A DNA stretch of 64,000 bases from Methylobacterium gossipiicola (GCF_900113485.1 NZ_FOPM01000005.1:1-64000), one strand, 5' to 3'. Numbered from the stretch's first letter, positions 18,938 through 28,609 are shown. Notes: generated by a model not told the origin, from the letters alone. A program made the numbers and translations.

Positions 18938-19028
18938 GGCGTGAAGGCTCTATCTTCGCCTGAACCAAGTCGTGATGCTAACGCAGCGGGCGTTCGCCCA
19001 CGTCCTAACGCCTGAAAAGCGGGGCGTC

Positions 19029-20159
19029 TCAACCCGAGACGGTCTCGCCCCGCGTCGTCTTGGCCAACCAATCCACGACCGCCACGACGGAGAATTGGAC
19101 CGTCTCACCCCCGGCCCCCTCGGAGGCCGCGATCTGACCCGTTGCGCTGGTGCCGTCACGGACGATCCGCCGGGCGGCTTCGACTTCGCCCATGCAGCCC
19201 AGGGCGTCCGCGTCCTCGTGGATCAGGCTCAGCAAGTCGTCGAGGGCTTCCGCGAAGGGGAGTGCCGTTTCGCGCGCCTCGTCGATCAGTTCCGCCGCCG
19301 TGCCCGCGTGCTGGGCGCGCCACAGATTCTCCTGCGCGAGCGCCCGCGAGACGCCGTCGAGATCGGCATTCATGTCGGGTCGCCGCACGGCGCAGCGGAC
19401 GAGGCAACGATAGAGCGCCGCGATGGTGATCGCATCGTCGAGCCGGGTGCAGGAATCGGCGATGCGCAGTTCCAGGGTCGGGAACTTGATGGACGGGCGC
19501 AGGGACCACCACAGGAAGCTCGCATCGGCGATGGAGCCGGCTTGGTTCATGATGCGGACATAACGCTCGTAGGCCGCGCGGTCGGCGAACAGGTTCGGCA
19601 GGCCGGTACGGGGCAACTCCCCAAAGGCGCTGAGGCGGTAGGCGGCGAGGCCCGTCGGCCTGCCCTGCCAGAAGGGCGACGAGGCCGAGAGACCGAGAAG
19701 CAGCGGCTGGAACGGCAGCAGCCGGTTCATGAGATCGACCCGCGCGTCGGGGTCCGGCACCTCGACATGGACATGCATGCCGCAGATCAGGCTGCGCTGC
19801 CCAGCCAAGCCCACATCCGCCAGGATACCGGTGTAGCGCTCACCCTGCGTCACGGCCTGGCGGGACCACGCCGCGACGGGGTGGGTGCCGGCGGCGAAGA
19901 CAAGCACACCGTGCTCACGGCCGATCCGCGCCAGGGTCTTACGGTGATGCGCAAGGACGTCGCGAGCCTCGGCGAAACTGTCGGAGGGGGGTGTGCAGGC
20001 CTCCACCTGCGATTCGAGAAGTTCGCGGCCGATCGCCGGCAGGGCGGCGCCGGCCGCGTCGTGGAAGGCGGACAGCGACCGGTCCGGTGTGCCCCGGGTC
20101 TCGGCATCGGCCAGGAAATACTCTTCCTCGATGCCGAATCGGTAGGTGTGATGGCTCAT
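19029..20159 (-). CDS. YbdK-type carboxylate-amine ligase (GCS2 family)
   Basis: A 376-residue member of the glutamate-cysteine ligase 2 family. It begins SHHTYRFGIEEEYFLAD with the EEE metal/ATP motif, and has CGMHVHVEVPD and PTLELRIADSC further on. YbdK of E. coli has weak gamma-glutamylcysteine ligase activity, and the natural substrate of most members is unknown. The ATG at 20157-20159 is preferred because the conserved domain begins there. It is last of a leftward run cvpA-purF-SDR-dmrA-like-ligase, 57 bases after the preceding stop, suggesting co-transcription. Confidence 0.88.
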   Translation of the reverse strand: MSHHTYRFGIEEEYFLADAETRGTPDRSLSAFHDAAGAALPAIGRELLESQVEACTPPSDSFAEARDVLAHHRKTLARIGREHGVLVFAAGTHPVAAWSRQAVTQGERYTGILADVGLAGQRSLICGMHVHVEVPDPDARVDLMNRLLPFQPLLLGLSASSPFWQGRPTGLAAYRLSAFGELPRTGLPNLFADRAAYERYVRIMNQAGSIADASFLWWSLRPSIKFPTLELRIADSCTRLDDAITIAALYRCLVRCAVRRPDMNADLDGVSRALAQENLWRAQHAGTAAELIDEARETALPFAEALDDLLSLIHEDADALGCMGEVEAARRIVRDGTSATGQIAASEGAGGETVQFSVVAVVDWLAKTTRGETVSG

Positions 20160-20216
20160 CGGGCGCCTTCGCAGCGGGTGGGCCCTTCTCAACCCGCCAG
20201 GACGCCCCTGGTGCCG

Positions 20217-20624
20217 TTAGGTCCGCAACGGTCCACCGACGAGCCACGCCGGATCGAACCAGCGGTCGGCCTCGCCGTCGTAGGGCAGGCGGGTCACGTC
20301 CCAATGCTGGATGTACTTGGCATAGACGTTCCACACGGCGATTCCGCCGCCGACGAAGATGCGCCGGCCGGGATAGCGCTTGAGCACCGCTTCCGGGTCC
20401 TCGTGGCTGCGGATCACGTCGATGGTGCGGTCCTTGAACGCGAAGTCGGGCACCGAAGCCACGGTCTTCGGCCCGGCGATGAGCACGTGCCCCATGGTGA
20501 GGGCGAAGAACCGGGTCACGTCCTCGACGAACAGGGGATCGGTGTTGCCCTCCCACGGGAGCTGCCCATTGAGCCCGAGTTGGCCCCGTTGGCCGATGGC
20601 GCAGATGCAGCGAACGTCGATCAT
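20217..20624 (-). CDS. dmrA: Compact DHFR-family reductase, probable dihydromethanopterin reductase
   Basis: A 135-residue (about 15 kDa) dihydrofolate-reductase fold protein. It starts MIDVRCICAIGQRGQLGLNG, then LPWEGN, an Asp in VEDVTRFF aligned with the DHFR catalytic acid, the NADPH-binding HVLIAGPKT and the GGG turn in RIFVGGGIAVWNVY, ending DRWFDPAWLVGG. It is about 25 residues shorter at the C-terminus than classical DHFR. That size and sequence character match DmrA of Methylobacterium, a DHFR homologue that makes tetrahydromethanopterin for formaldehyde oxidation. I base this on recall of that family. If wrong, it is a small DHFR. It lies between an SDR gene and the ligase, downstream of purF. 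Confidence 0.75.
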   Translation of the reverse strand: MIDVRCICAIGQRGQLGLNGQLPWEGNTDPLFVEDVTRFFALTMGHVLIAGPKTVASVPDFAFKDRTIDVIRSHEDPEAVLKRYPGRRIFVGGGIAVWNVYAKYIQHWDVTRLPYDGEADRWFDPAWLVGGPLRT

Positions 20625-20666
20625 GGTGTCACGGTCCTTCGGGACGGCGGGAGAGCGGCGAAGCCG

Positions 20667-21419
20667 TCAGTCCGCCATCCGCGGGGTGAGCAGGCGGTCG
20701 CTCGGGAAATCGAAGATCCGGCCCGTCTCGGTCCAGGCGGGGTCGGCCAGCCGGACGATGTGGGGGGCGAGGTCCTCCGGTGTCCGCAGGGTCTCGGGAT
20801 CCTCCCCCGGCATGGCGGCGCGGCGCATGTCCGTGCGCAGGGGGCCGGGGTTGACCAGCATGGCCCGGATCGGCGTCCGCTCGGTCTCGGCGGCGTAAGT
20901 CCGCACCAGGGCATCGAGGGCCGCTTTGGAGACGGAGTACGGTCCCCAATAGGCCTTGCACTTCTGGGCGGCCCCGGAGGTCACGAAGATCGCACGCCCC
21001 GCATCGGACGCGCGCAGCAACGGATCGAACGAGCGGATGAGGCGCCAATTCGCCGTGACGTTGATGTCCATCACCTGCGCCCAGGTCTTGGGCGTCACGT
21101 GGCCGAGGGGCGTGAGGTTGCCGAGGATGCCGGCATTCCCGACCACGATGTCGAGGCGTTTCCACCGCTCGTGGAGGCCCGCGCCGAGGCGGTCGATGGC
21201 GTCGTAATCCGTGAGGTCGAGGGGGACGAGGGTCGCGCTCGAACCCACGGCCCGGATCGCGTCGTCGAGCTCCTCCAGGGCCCCCTGCGTGCGGGCGACG
21301 GCGACGACATGCGCCCCGGCCTTCGCGAGGGCGAGGGCGGTGGCCCGGCCGATGCCCCGGGATGCGCCCGTGACGACGGCGACGCGCCCCGCGAGGGACG
21401 TCTGCGAAGCGGTGGTCAT
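20667..21419 (-). CDS. SDR-family NAD(P)-dependent oxidoreductase
   Basis: A 250-residue classical short-chain dehydrogenase with cofactor motif TGASRGIG (about 17-24), NAG at 95-97, catalytic Ser148, and YSVSK giving Tyr161 and Lys165. The SRG arrangement and following residues suggest NADP. It begins 4 bases after the end of purF and is followed by the DmrA-like gene 42 bases on, so it is very likely in the same transcript. Conservation of this SDR directly after purF is common in related genomes, but its substrate is not known. ATG at 21417-21419. Confidence 0.92.
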   Translation of the reverse strand: MTTASQTSLAGRVAVVTGASRGIGRATALALAKAGAHVVAVARTQGALEELDDAIRAVGSSATLVPLDLTDYDAIDRLGAGLHERWKRLDIVVGNAGILGNLTPLGHVTPKTWAQVMDINVTANWRLIRSFDPLLRASDAGRAIFVTSGAAQKCKAYWGPYSVSKAALDALVRTYAAETERTPIRAMLVNPGPLRTDMRRAAMPGEDPETLRTPEDLAPHIVRLADPAWTETGRIFDFPSDRLLTPRMAD

Positions 21420-21423
21420 GGGT

Positions 21424-22926
21424 TCAGTCGGCTTCCGCCAGCATGGCCAACCGCCGGGGGCCGGTGATGGCCATGTCGGTCAGGGTAGTGGGATAGTCGC
21501 CCGTGAAGCAATGGTCGGTGTATTGCGGGCAGGCTTCGTCGCGCCGCTCCTCGCCCATGGCCTTGTACAGACCGTCGATGGACAGGAAGGCGAGGGAATC
21601 GGCGCCGATGTAGCGGCGCATGCCCTCGAGGTCGTGGGTGGCGGCGAGCAGCTTCTCCCGCTCCGGCGTGTCGATGCCGTAGAAATCGGGATAGGTGATC
21701 GGCGGCGAGGCAATGCGGAAATGCACCTCGCGCGCGCCGGCCTCGCGCATCATCCGGACGATCTTGATGGAGGTGGTGCCGCGCACGAGGCTGTCGTCGA
21801 CGAGGACGATGCGCTTGCCTTCGACCACGGCGCGGTTGGCCGAGTGCTTCATGCGCACGCCGAGTTCGCGGACGGACTGGGTCGGCTGGATGAAGGTGCG
21901 GCCGACATAGTGGTTGCGGATGATACCCATCTCGAAGGGCAGGCCGGTTTCCTGGGCGAAGCCCAAAGCCGCCGGCACGCCGGAATCCGGAACCGGAATC
22001 ACCACGTCGGCCTGCGCCGCTGATTCCCGTGCGAGTTCATGGCCGATATTCTTGCGCACGGCGTAGACGCTCTTGCCGTTTACCACGGAATCGGGCCGCG
22101 CGAAATAGATGTACTCGAAGATACACGGCCGCATTGGCCGGGCGGGGGCGAACCGGATCGACTCGATGCCCTCCTCGGAGATCACCACGATCTCGCCGTT
22201 TTCGATGTCGCGGATGAACTTCGCGCCGATGATGTCGAGGGCGCAGGTCTCGGAGGCGAGGATGTAGCGACCGTCGAGTTCGCCGAGCACCAAGGGGCGG
22301 ATGCCCATGGGATCGCGGGCGCCGATGAGCTTCTTGTTGGTGAGCGCCACGATGGCGTAGGCACCCTCGATCTGCTTCAGGGCCTCGGTGAAGCGCGCGA
22401 CGATGCGGGGGGCGCGGGACCGGGCGGCGAGATGCAGGATCACCTCCGTGTCGGAGGTCGATTGCGTGATGGCGCCGTCGCGCACGAGGTCGCGGCGGAT
22501 CGACAGGGCATTGGTGAGGTTGCCGTTATGGGCCACCGCCAGACCGCCGCTGGCGAGTTCGGCGAAGAGCGGCTGCACGTTGCGCAGGATGGTGCCGCCG
22601 GTCGTGGAATAGCGGACATGCCCGATGGCCACCTGTCCCTTCAGGCGCGCGATGGTCTCGCCGTCCGAAAACGAATCGCCGACGAGGCCGGGCCGCCGCT
22701 CGGAATGGAAGACCGAGCCGTCATACGAGACGATGCCGGCCGCCTCCTGCCCGCGATGCTGAAGGGCGTGGAGGCCGAGCGCCACGATGGCCGAAGCATC
22801 CGGGTGGCCGAAGATGCCGAAGACGCCGCATTCCTCGCGCAGGGTGTCGCCGTCGCGGTCGAGGCCGTCCACGGTTCCGGCCGCCGCTTGTGCTTCGCAC
22901 CGGGCACTCGGTTTCGCTGCAGACAT
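21424..22926 (-). CDS. purF: Amidophosphoribosyltransferase
   Basis: First committed enzyme of de novo purine synthesis, making phosphoribosylamine from PRPP and glutamine. The 500-residue precursor has LREECGVFGIFG; cleavage before Cys33 would expose the N-terminal nucleophile of the Ntn amidotransferase domain. The C-terminal phosphoribosyltransferase domain carries the PRPP loop RIVLVDDSLVRGTTS. ATG at 22924-22926 chosen because it gives the usual short propeptide. It follows cvpA by about 100 bases, the same pairing as in E. coli, and leads into an SDR gene. Confidence 0.97.
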   Translation of the reverse strand: MSAAKPSARCEAQAAAGTVDGLDRDGDTLREECGVFGIFGHPDASAIVALGLHALQHRGQEAAGIVSYDGSVFHSERRPGLVGDSFSDGETIARLKGQVAIGHVRYSTTGGTILRNVQPLFAELASGGLAVAHNGNLTNALSIRRDLVRDGAITQSTSDTEVILHLAARSRAPRIVARFTEALKQIEGAYAIVALTNKKLIGARDPMGIRPLVLGELDGRYILASETCALDIIGAKFIRDIENGEIVVISEEGIESIRFAPARPMRPCIFEYIYFARPDSVVNGKSVYAVRKNIGHELARESAAQADVVIPVPDSGVPAALGFAQETGLPFEMGIIRNHYVGRTFIQPTQSVRELGVRMKHSANRAVVEGKRIVLVDDSLVRGTTSIKIVRMMREAGAREVHFRIASPPITYPDFYGIDTPEREKLLAATHDLEGMRRYIGADSLAFLSIDGLYKAMGEERRDEACPQYTDHCFTGDYPTTLTDMAITGPRRLAMLAEAD

Positions 22927-23029
22927 GTGAGGCGGATCCCTGGGTTGCCCGACGCGGAGCTCGAGCGGCGCTGTCAACAAGCCGTCATGTAAGCGGCCCG
23001 CGCGCCGGCACCAAGCGCGGACGCGCAGA

Positions 23030-23671
23030 TCAGCGTCGCGGCGCCGTCGTGGCTGGGGATGCGGTTGTCGGGGATGCCGTGGCCGGAGACGTGGCGTCGC
23101 TGCGGCGCTGGACCGGCACATCGCCTTCCGGCGGCTCGACGGGGTCGGCCGGGGTCTCCACCTTCGGCTTCTTGAACTGCTTCAGGAGACCTTCGGGATT
23201 CTCCGGCAGCTGCGCCACCAGGGCCTCGCCGGACTTCTCCAGCATTGGCCGGCTGCGGGCCTGGGCCGCCCAATCGGGCATCTTGCCCTGAACGAGCCAG
23301 GCCAGGAACACCCAGCCGATGACGCAGATGAGGAAGCCGCGCCCGGCGCCGAACAGGAAGCCGAGGGACCGATCCACGGCGCCGATGCGCGAATCGAGGA
23401 TCATGTCCGACACCTTCACGGTGAGGATCGACACCACGATGAGCGTACCGAGGAAGATCGCCGCGATGGAGGCGACCAGCGCCACGGTGGCGTTGGTGAG
23501 GTGCTGGCTCATGGTGGGCAGCAGCAGGGGATAGAGCTTCCAGGCGACGGCCGCGGCGGCGACCCAGGCGATGATGGCCAGCACCTCACGGGTGGCCCCA
23601 CGCACGGCCGCGAGCAACGCGGACACCACGACGATGCCGAGCACGACGAGATCGAGAACGGAGAACGGCAT
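23030..23671 (-). CDS. cvpA: CvpA-family membrane protein
   Basis: A 213-residue inner-membrane protein with four predicted helices (FSVLDLVVLGIVVVSALLA; VLAIIAWVAAAAVAW; ALVASIAAIFLGTLIVVSI; FGAGRGFLICVIGWVFLAW) and conserved RG residues in RGATREVLA and VDRSLGFLFGAGRG. It ends in a proline/alanine/threonine-rich cytoplasmic tail. CvpA is needed for colicin V export in E. coli and more generally for envelope resistance; its molecular action is uncertain. Genetic linkage upstream of purF is conserved across proteobacteria. ATG at 23669-23671. Confidence 0.92.
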   Translation of the reverse strand: MPFSVLDLVVLGIVVVSALLAAVRGATREVLAIIAWVAAAAVAWKLYPLLLPTMSQHLTNATVALVASIAAIFLGTLIVVSILTVKVSDMILDSRIGAVDRSLGFLFGAGRGFLICVIGWVFLAWLVQGKMPDWAAQARSRPMLEKSGEALVAQLPENPEGLLKQFKKPKVETPADPVEPPEGDVPVQRRSDATSPATASPTTASPATTAPRR

Positions 23672-23820
23672 CGCGGGCGATTGTCACTTCGTAGGGAGTT
23701 GCGGCGACGACAGGGGCATGCTGCGGCTTCCCCCGGCCGCGGCCCTGTATATCCTGCCGAACCCTGGCCGTCACCCTCGCGGCCGCTATCCCGTGGCGGG
23801 GTCGATGGGCCGGAGGTGCG

Positions 23821-24501
23821 ATGCGAGACCGAAGCGAGCGGCGTTACCTCGTGCCCATCGCCGCCCTGTTCAGCGGCGTGCTCATCGTCTCGCTGATCCT
23901 GGCGGGCAAGATCGTGTCCCTGGCCGGGCTGACCTTCAGCGCCGCCGTCATCGTGTTCCCCCTGTCGTACCTGTTCGGCGACGTGCTGACGGAGGTCTAT
24001 GGCTATGCCAGCGCGCGGCGTGTGGTCTGGGCCGGATTCGCCGCGCAGATCGTCTGGATCGCGAGCTACACCGCCGCCGCCGCCCTGCCGCCGGCGCCGT
24101 TCTGGCCGCACCAGCAAGCCTTCGAGACCGTGCTCGGATCGACGCCGCGCATCGCCCTCGCCGGCATGGCGGCCTATCTCTTCGGCGAACTCGCCAATGC
24201 CTACGTGCTGGCCAGGATGAAGCTCCGCACCGCCGGGCGCTTCCTCGCCCTGCGCCTCATCGTCTCGACGATGGTCGGGCAGGCCATCGACACCACGCTG
24301 TTCGTGACCCTCGCTTTCGCGGGCGTCTTCGCATTCGATGAGCTCGGGCGGATCGGCTTCGGCGCCTGGGCGCTCAAGGTCGCCTGGGAAGTCGCGGCGC
24401 TCCCAGTCAGCCTGCCGCTGATCGGCTGGCTCAAGCGGGCGGAGGGGGAGGATCACCTCGATCGCGACACGGACTTCAACCCGTTCCACCTCGGGGGGTG
24501 A
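23821..24501 (+). CDS. YhhQ-type queuosine-precursor transporter
   Basis: A 226-residue membrane protein of the VUT/YhhQ family (six helices) with the conserved FPLSYLFGDVLTEVYGY segment near residue 40-60, FGELANAYVLARMK, and VGQAIDTTLF. The family imports 7-cyano-7-deazaguanine or 7-aminomethyl-7-deazaguanine for tRNA queuosine. No que or tgt gene is in the window. Ribosome site GGAGG is 4 bases before the ATG at 23821. The gene is rightward, between two leftward genes (cvpA and radA), so it interrupts the usual radA-cvpA order. It may be labelled yhhQ or queT-like; preferred substrate unknown. Confidence 0.9.
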   Translation: MRDRSERRYLVPIAALFSGVLIVSLILAGKIVSLAGLTFSAAVIVFPLSYLFGDVLTEVYGYASARRVVWAGFAAQIVWIASYTAAAALPPAPFWPHQQAFETVLGSTPRIALAGMAAYLFGELANAYVLARMKLRTAGRFLALRLIVSTMVGQAIDTTLFVTLAFAGVFAFDELGRIGFGAWALKVAWEVAALPVSLPLIGWLKRAEGEDHLDRDTDFNPFHLGG

Positions 24502-24504
24502 GCT

Positions 24505-25938
24505 TCAGTCTTCGTCGTATTCCACCGCGCGCTGTCCCCGCCCCGAACCGACCCGGCGCGGGCCGTTGCTGGCGATGCCGGCCACGAGGTCGGCGATGTG
24601 GCGCAGGGCTTCGGTTGGAAATCCGTCGCCGCCGCCGTCGCCACGCCCCTGCGGGGTCACCGCCTTGGCGAAGCCGAGCTTCAAGGCTTCCTTCAGCCGG
24701 GCCGGCGCCTGCGCCACGGGCCGGATGGCCCCCGACAGGCCGATTTCCCCGAAATACACCGTCTCGGGCGGTAGGGCGGCGCCCGATAGGGACGAGACTA
24801 GGGCGGCGGCGACCGCCAGATCCGCCGCCGGCTCGGTGATCCGCAGGCCGCCCGCGACATTGAGATAGACGTCGTGGGTGCCGAGCCGAATGCCGCCATG
24901 GGCTTCGAGCACCGCCAGCACCATGGACAGGCGGTTGGGGTCCCAGCCGACCACGGCCCGGCGCGGCATCCCGAGGGAGGAGGGCGCCACCAGGGCCTGA
25001 ATCTCGACGAGGAGGGGCCGCGTCCCCTCCATGCCGGCAAAGACCGCCGTGCCGGGGGCGGCATGGTCACGGCCCGCGAGGAACAGGGCCGAGGGGTTCG
25101 GCACTTCGGCCAGACCCCGGTCAGTCATCTCGAACACCCCGATCTCGTCGGTGGGTCCGAAGCGGTTCTTGACGGCCCGGAGGATGCGGAAATGGTGGCC
25201 CTGGTCGCCCTCGAACGACGCGACCGCATCGACCATGTGCTCGACCACGCGGGGACCGGCGATCTGGCCGTCCTTGGTGACGTGGCCGACGAGGATCACG
25301 GCGGTACCGACGGTCTTGGCGAAACGGATCAGGGTCTGGGCCGAGCCGCGCACCTGCGTGACCGTGCCGGGGGCCGATTCCACCGTCTCGGTCCACATGG
25401 TCTGGATCGAATCGATGATGCACAGGGCCGGCGGTGTGCCCTGCGACAGGGTTTCGACGATGTCCTCGACGTTGGTCTCGGCGGCGAGCTCCACCGGCAT
25501 GTCGGCGAGCCCGAGGCGTTCGGCCCGCAGGCGCACCTGCGCCACCGCCTCCTCGCCCGAGATGTAGACGACACGTTCCCCCGTGCGCGCCATGGCGGCG
25601 GTGGCCTGCATCAAGAGGGTGGATTTGCCGATGCCGGGATCGCCGCCCAGAAGGATCACCGATCCGCGCACGAAGCCGCCGCCGGTGACGCGGTCGAGTT
25701 CGCCGATGCCGGACGGGATGCGCGGCGCCTGTTTCACCGCGCCGGTGAGGCCCTCCAGGGGAAACACCCGGCCCTTGGCCCGGCTCGGCCGCGTCTTGAC
25801 CGGACCGGATTGCGGGCCGGCGGCACTGCTCTCCTCGACGATGCAGTTCCAGCCGTTGCAGGCTTCGCAGCGGCCACGCCAGCGGTTGTAGACCGCGCCG
25901 CAGGACTGGCACACGAATGTCTGTTGGATCTTGGCCAT
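24505..25938 (-). CDS. radA: DNA repair protein RadA (Sms)
   Basis: RecA-like ATPase that promotes branch migration during recombination and repair. The 477-residue protein has an N-terminal zinc finger with Cys10, Cys13, Cys24 and Cys27, a Walker A loop GGDPGIGKSTLL, the RadA-specific KNRFG motif in VKNRFGPTDEIG, and a C-terminal Lon-protease-like domain (MVLAVLEAHGGIRLGTHDVY; GEIGLSGAIRPV). ATG at 25936-25938. It lies 33 bases downstream of alr on the same strand. Cytoplasmic. Confidence 0.97.
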   Translation of the reverse strand: MAKIQQTFVCQSCGAVYNRWRGRCEACNGWNCIVEESSAAGPQSGPVKTRPSRAKGRVFPLEGLTGAVKQAPRIPSGIGELDRVTGGGFVRGSVILLGGDPGIGKSTLLMQATAAMARTGERVVYISGEEAVAQVRLRAERLGLADMPVELAAETNVEDIVETLSQGTPPALCIIDSIQTMWTETVESAPGTVTQVRGSAQTLIRFAKTVGTAVILVGHVTKDGQIAGPRVVEHMVDAVASFEGDQGHHFRILRAVKNRFGPTDEIGVFEMTDRGLAEVPNPSALFLAGRDHAAPGTAVFAGMEGTRPLLVEIQALVAPSSLGMPRRAVVGWDPNRLSMVLAVLEAHGGIRLGTHDVYLNVAGGLRITEPAADLAVAAALVSSLSGAALPPETVYFGEIGLSGAIRPVAQAPARLKEALKLGFAKAVTPQGRGDGGGDGFPTEALRHIADLVAGIASNGPRRVGSGRGQRAVEYDED

Positions 25939-25971
25939 CGTGACGGGAACCGCGGGGTCCGGGAGAGGCCC

Positions 25972-27081
25972 TCAGGCCCCGGTTCCTGTCACATAATGGC
26001 GAACATAGCGAGAACCCAGACCCGTCAGAATCTCGTACCCGATGGTTCCGGCCGCTCGCCCCACGGTGTCGATGTCGAGGCTGTCGCCGATGATGAGCGC
26101 GGTGTCGCCGCGCTTGGGCTCCGGCGCATCGGTGACGTCGAGGATGACGAGATCCATGGAGATGAGGCCGACCATGGGGCAGCGCACACCGTTCACGAGG
26201 GCGGCGCCCCGGCCGCTCGCGGACCGGGGATAGCCGTCGGCGTAGCCCAGCGACAGGGTGGCGAGGCGGCGCGGACCGTCCGCCGTCCAGCGGGCGTTGT
26301 AGCCGGCGGTCTCGCCGCCCGTGACGGTGCGGACCTGGACGATCGCCGCGTCCAAGCGCACCACCGGCCGCATCGGGTTGGGTCGCCCCGGCGTGGGATT
26401 GCCGCCGAACAGGGCGTAGCCGGGCCGCAGCAGATCGTGATGCGCGGATGCGCCGAGGTAGACCCCGGACGAATTCGCGAACGAAGCGGGCAGATGTGGA
26501 AGCGCCGCGCGGAGCCGCGCGAAATCCGCCGCCTGCCGGGCGTTGACATCGTCCTCGGGCAACTCGGCGCTGACGAGGTGGGTCATCAGCAGATCGATGC
26601 CGGCTTGGGCCAGGAGGGAATCGCCCGCCAGGACCAGGGCGTCGGCGACGGAGAACCCGAGCCGATTCATGCCGGTATCGACATGCAACGCCGCCGGCAG
26701 GGGGACTCCCGAAGCGGCGCACAGGGTCGCCCATTCGATGAGTTCGTCGCGCGATCCGAGGACCGGCCGTAAGCCGTGGGCGGCGAGCGCCGGCCCGGTG
26801 CCGGGCAGAAGTCCGTTCAGGACGTAGAGCGTCGCCTCCGGCAGGAGCGCGCGGGCCGCCACGGCCTCGCCGAGATGCGCCACGAAGAAGGTCCGGCATC
26901 CGGCCGCCCACAGCGCCGGGGCCACCCGAGCGAGGCCGCAGCCATAGGCATCGGCCTTGACCACGGCGGCGCAAGTGAGCCCGCCCGCCTCGGCGGCGAG
27001 GCGACGCCAATTCGCCGCGATGGCCCCGAGATCGATGGTGAGGGTGGCGCCGTGGCTCGGTTCGATCACAGGCTGTCTCAC
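25972..27081 (-). CDS. alr: Alanine racemase
   Basis: PLP enzyme making D-alanine for peptidoglycan. The 369-residue protein binds PLP through Lys42 in VVKADAYGCG. The second catalytic residue is Tyr261 in AGYNARW, near LSLGYADGYPR. Start annotated at the GTG at 27079-27081, but the GAAGGA box is only one base away from it. The GTG four codons later (27067-27069) is therefore a reasonable alternative and would lose only MRQP. It lies between dnaB and radA on the same strand, the order usual in the Hyphomicrobiales. Confidence 0.95.
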   Translation of the reverse strand: MRQPVIEPSHGATLTIDLGAIAANWRRLAAEAGGLTCAAVVKADAYGCGLARVAPALWAAGCRTFFVAHLGEAVAARALLPEATLYVLNGLLPGTGPALAAHGLRPVLGSRDELIEWATLCAASGVPLPAALHVDTGMNRLGFSVADALVLAGDSLLAQAGIDLLMTHLVSAELPEDDVNARQAADFARLRAALPHLPASFANSSGVYLGASAHHDLLRPGYALFGGNPTPGRPNPMRPVVRLDAAIVQVRTVTGGETAGYNARWTADGPRRLATLSLGYADGYPRSASGRGAALVNGVRCPMVGLISMDLVILDVTDAPEPKRGDTALIIGDSLDIDTVGRAAGTIGYEILTGLGSRYVRHYVTGTGA

Positions 27082-27118
27082 TTCCTTCAGGTCGGCGCGC
27101 GCGCTGCGGGAAATCCGA

Positions 27119-28609
27119 TCACATATGCTGATCGGGAATCCGGTCCGACTGGGCGAGGTTCGAGAACCGGGTGATGTTGGCGTCGAACTGCAGTTCCACG
27201 GTGCCGGTGGGGCCGTGGCGCTGCTTGCCCAGGATCACTTCGGCCTTGCCGTGGACGCGGTTCATCTCGGCTTCCCAGGCGAAGAACTCCTCCGTTCCCT
27301 CGCGGGGCTTCTTGTTGTTGACGTAGTATTCCTCGCGGAACACGAACATCACCACGTCGGCATCCTGCTCGATGGAGCCCGATTCACGCAGATCCGAGAG
27401 CTGGGGTCGCTTGTCCTCGCGATTTTCAACCTGACGCGAGAGCTGGGACAGGCCGATGATCGGCACGGCGAGTTCCTTCGCCAGGGCCTTCATGCCCGTG
27501 GTGATCTCGGTCATCTCCTGCACGCGGTTGTCCGAGCGCTTGCCGGAACCCGACAGGAGCTGAAGGTAATCGACGATGAGGAGATCGAGGCCCTTCTGGC
27601 GCTTGAGGCGCCGGGCGCGGGCGGCGAGCTGCGCGATGGAGATGCCGCCGGTCTGGTCGATGTAGAACGGGATCGTCTGCATGTCCCGGGCGGCGTCGGT
27701 GATCTTGTAGAACTCCTCCGGCCGGATGTCGCCGCGGCGGATCTTGTAGGAGGGGACGCCCGATTGCTCGGCGATGATGCGGGTGGCGAGCTGTTCGGCC
27801 GACATTTCGAGGGAGAAGAACCCGACGATGCCGCCGTTGACCGTCTTGACGATACCGTCCGCGCCCTTCTCGCCCTGGTAGGCCTTGGCGATGTTGAAGG
27901 CGATGTTCGTCACCAGCGAGGTCTTGCCCATGGCCGGGCGTCCGGCGAGGATGATGAGATCCGATGGTTGCAGGCCGCCCATCTTGGCGTCGAGGTCGGA
28001 CAGGCCCGTGGCAATCCCCGAAAGCTTGCCCTCGCGCTGATACGCCTTGGCCGCCATGTCGACGGCGGTGGTGAGCGCCTCGGAGAATTTCTGGAAGCCG
28101 CCGTCGTACTTGCCCGATTCGGCGAGTTCATAGAGGCGGCGTTCGGTCCCCTCGATCTGGTCGCGGGGCGAGGATTCCACCGGGGCCTCGTAGGCGCCGT
28201 TGACCAGATCCTCGCCGATGGTGATGAGCCGGCGCCGGATGGCGAGGTCGTAGATGGTGCGGCCGTAATCGCCGGCGTTGATCACCGTCGTGGCCTCGGC
28301 CGCGAGGCGGGCGAGGTACTGCATCACCGTCTGGCCGCCGAGATCCGCGTCGCCGAGATAGGTCTTCAGGGTGATGGGGGTCGCGAGTTTGCCGCCCTTG
28401 ATCAGGCTCGCCGCCACCTCGAAGATCCGGCGGTGGACATCTTCCATGAAGTGCTCGGCGAGGAGGAAGTCCGAGACCCGATAATAGGCGTCGTTGTTGA
28501 CCAGGATCGCGCCGAGCAGGGCCTGCTCCGCGTCGATGTTGTGGGGCGCGACGCGGAATTCCTGCGTCACCGGCTGAAGGTTCGCCACCAGGGCATTGGG
28601 CAGGGCCAT
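27119..28609 (-). CDS. dnaB: Replicative DNA helicase DnaB
   Basis: Hexameric helicase of the replication fork. The 496-residue protein has the N-terminal DnaG-interacting helical domain ([20 protein letters not shown]) and a RecA-like C-terminal domain with Walker [11 protein letters not shown]. The segment [14 protein letters not shown] holds Walker B, and [20 protein letters not shown] carries the arginine-finger region. No intein. ATG at 28607-28609. The upstream gene rplI ends about 300 bases before it, so it probably has its own promoter in that gap. Confidence 0.97.
   Translation of the reverse strand: MALPNALVANLQPVTQEFRVAPHNIDAEQALLGAILVNNDAYYRVSDFLLAEHFMEDVHRRIFEVAASLIKGGKLATPITLKTYLGDADLGGQTVMQYLARLAAEATTVINAGDYGRTIYDLAIRRRLITIGEDLVNGAYEAPVESSPRDQIEGTERRLYELAESGKYDGGFQKFSEALTTAVDMAAKAYQREGKLSGIATGLSDLDAKMGGLQPSDLIILAGRPAMGKTSLVTNIAFNIAKAYQGEKGADGIVKTVNGGIVGFFSLEMSAEQLATRIIAEQSGVPSYKIRRGDIRPEEFYKITDAARDMQTIPFYIDQTGGISIAQLAARARRLKRQKGLDLLIVDYLQLLSGSGKRSDNRVQEMTEITTGMKALAKELAVPIIGLSQLSRQVENREDKRPQLSDLRESGSIEQDADVVMFVFREEYYVNNKKPREGTEEFFAWEAEMNRVHGKAEVILGKQRHGPTGTVELQFDANITRFSNLAQSDRIPDQHM

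Noticed and set aside
18972-21467. 831-codon open frame opposite the ligase, DmrA-like and SDR genes
   Set aside because: Low-complexity Gly/Arg/Asp-rich translation, spans three real genes in antisense, no ribosome site or domain.
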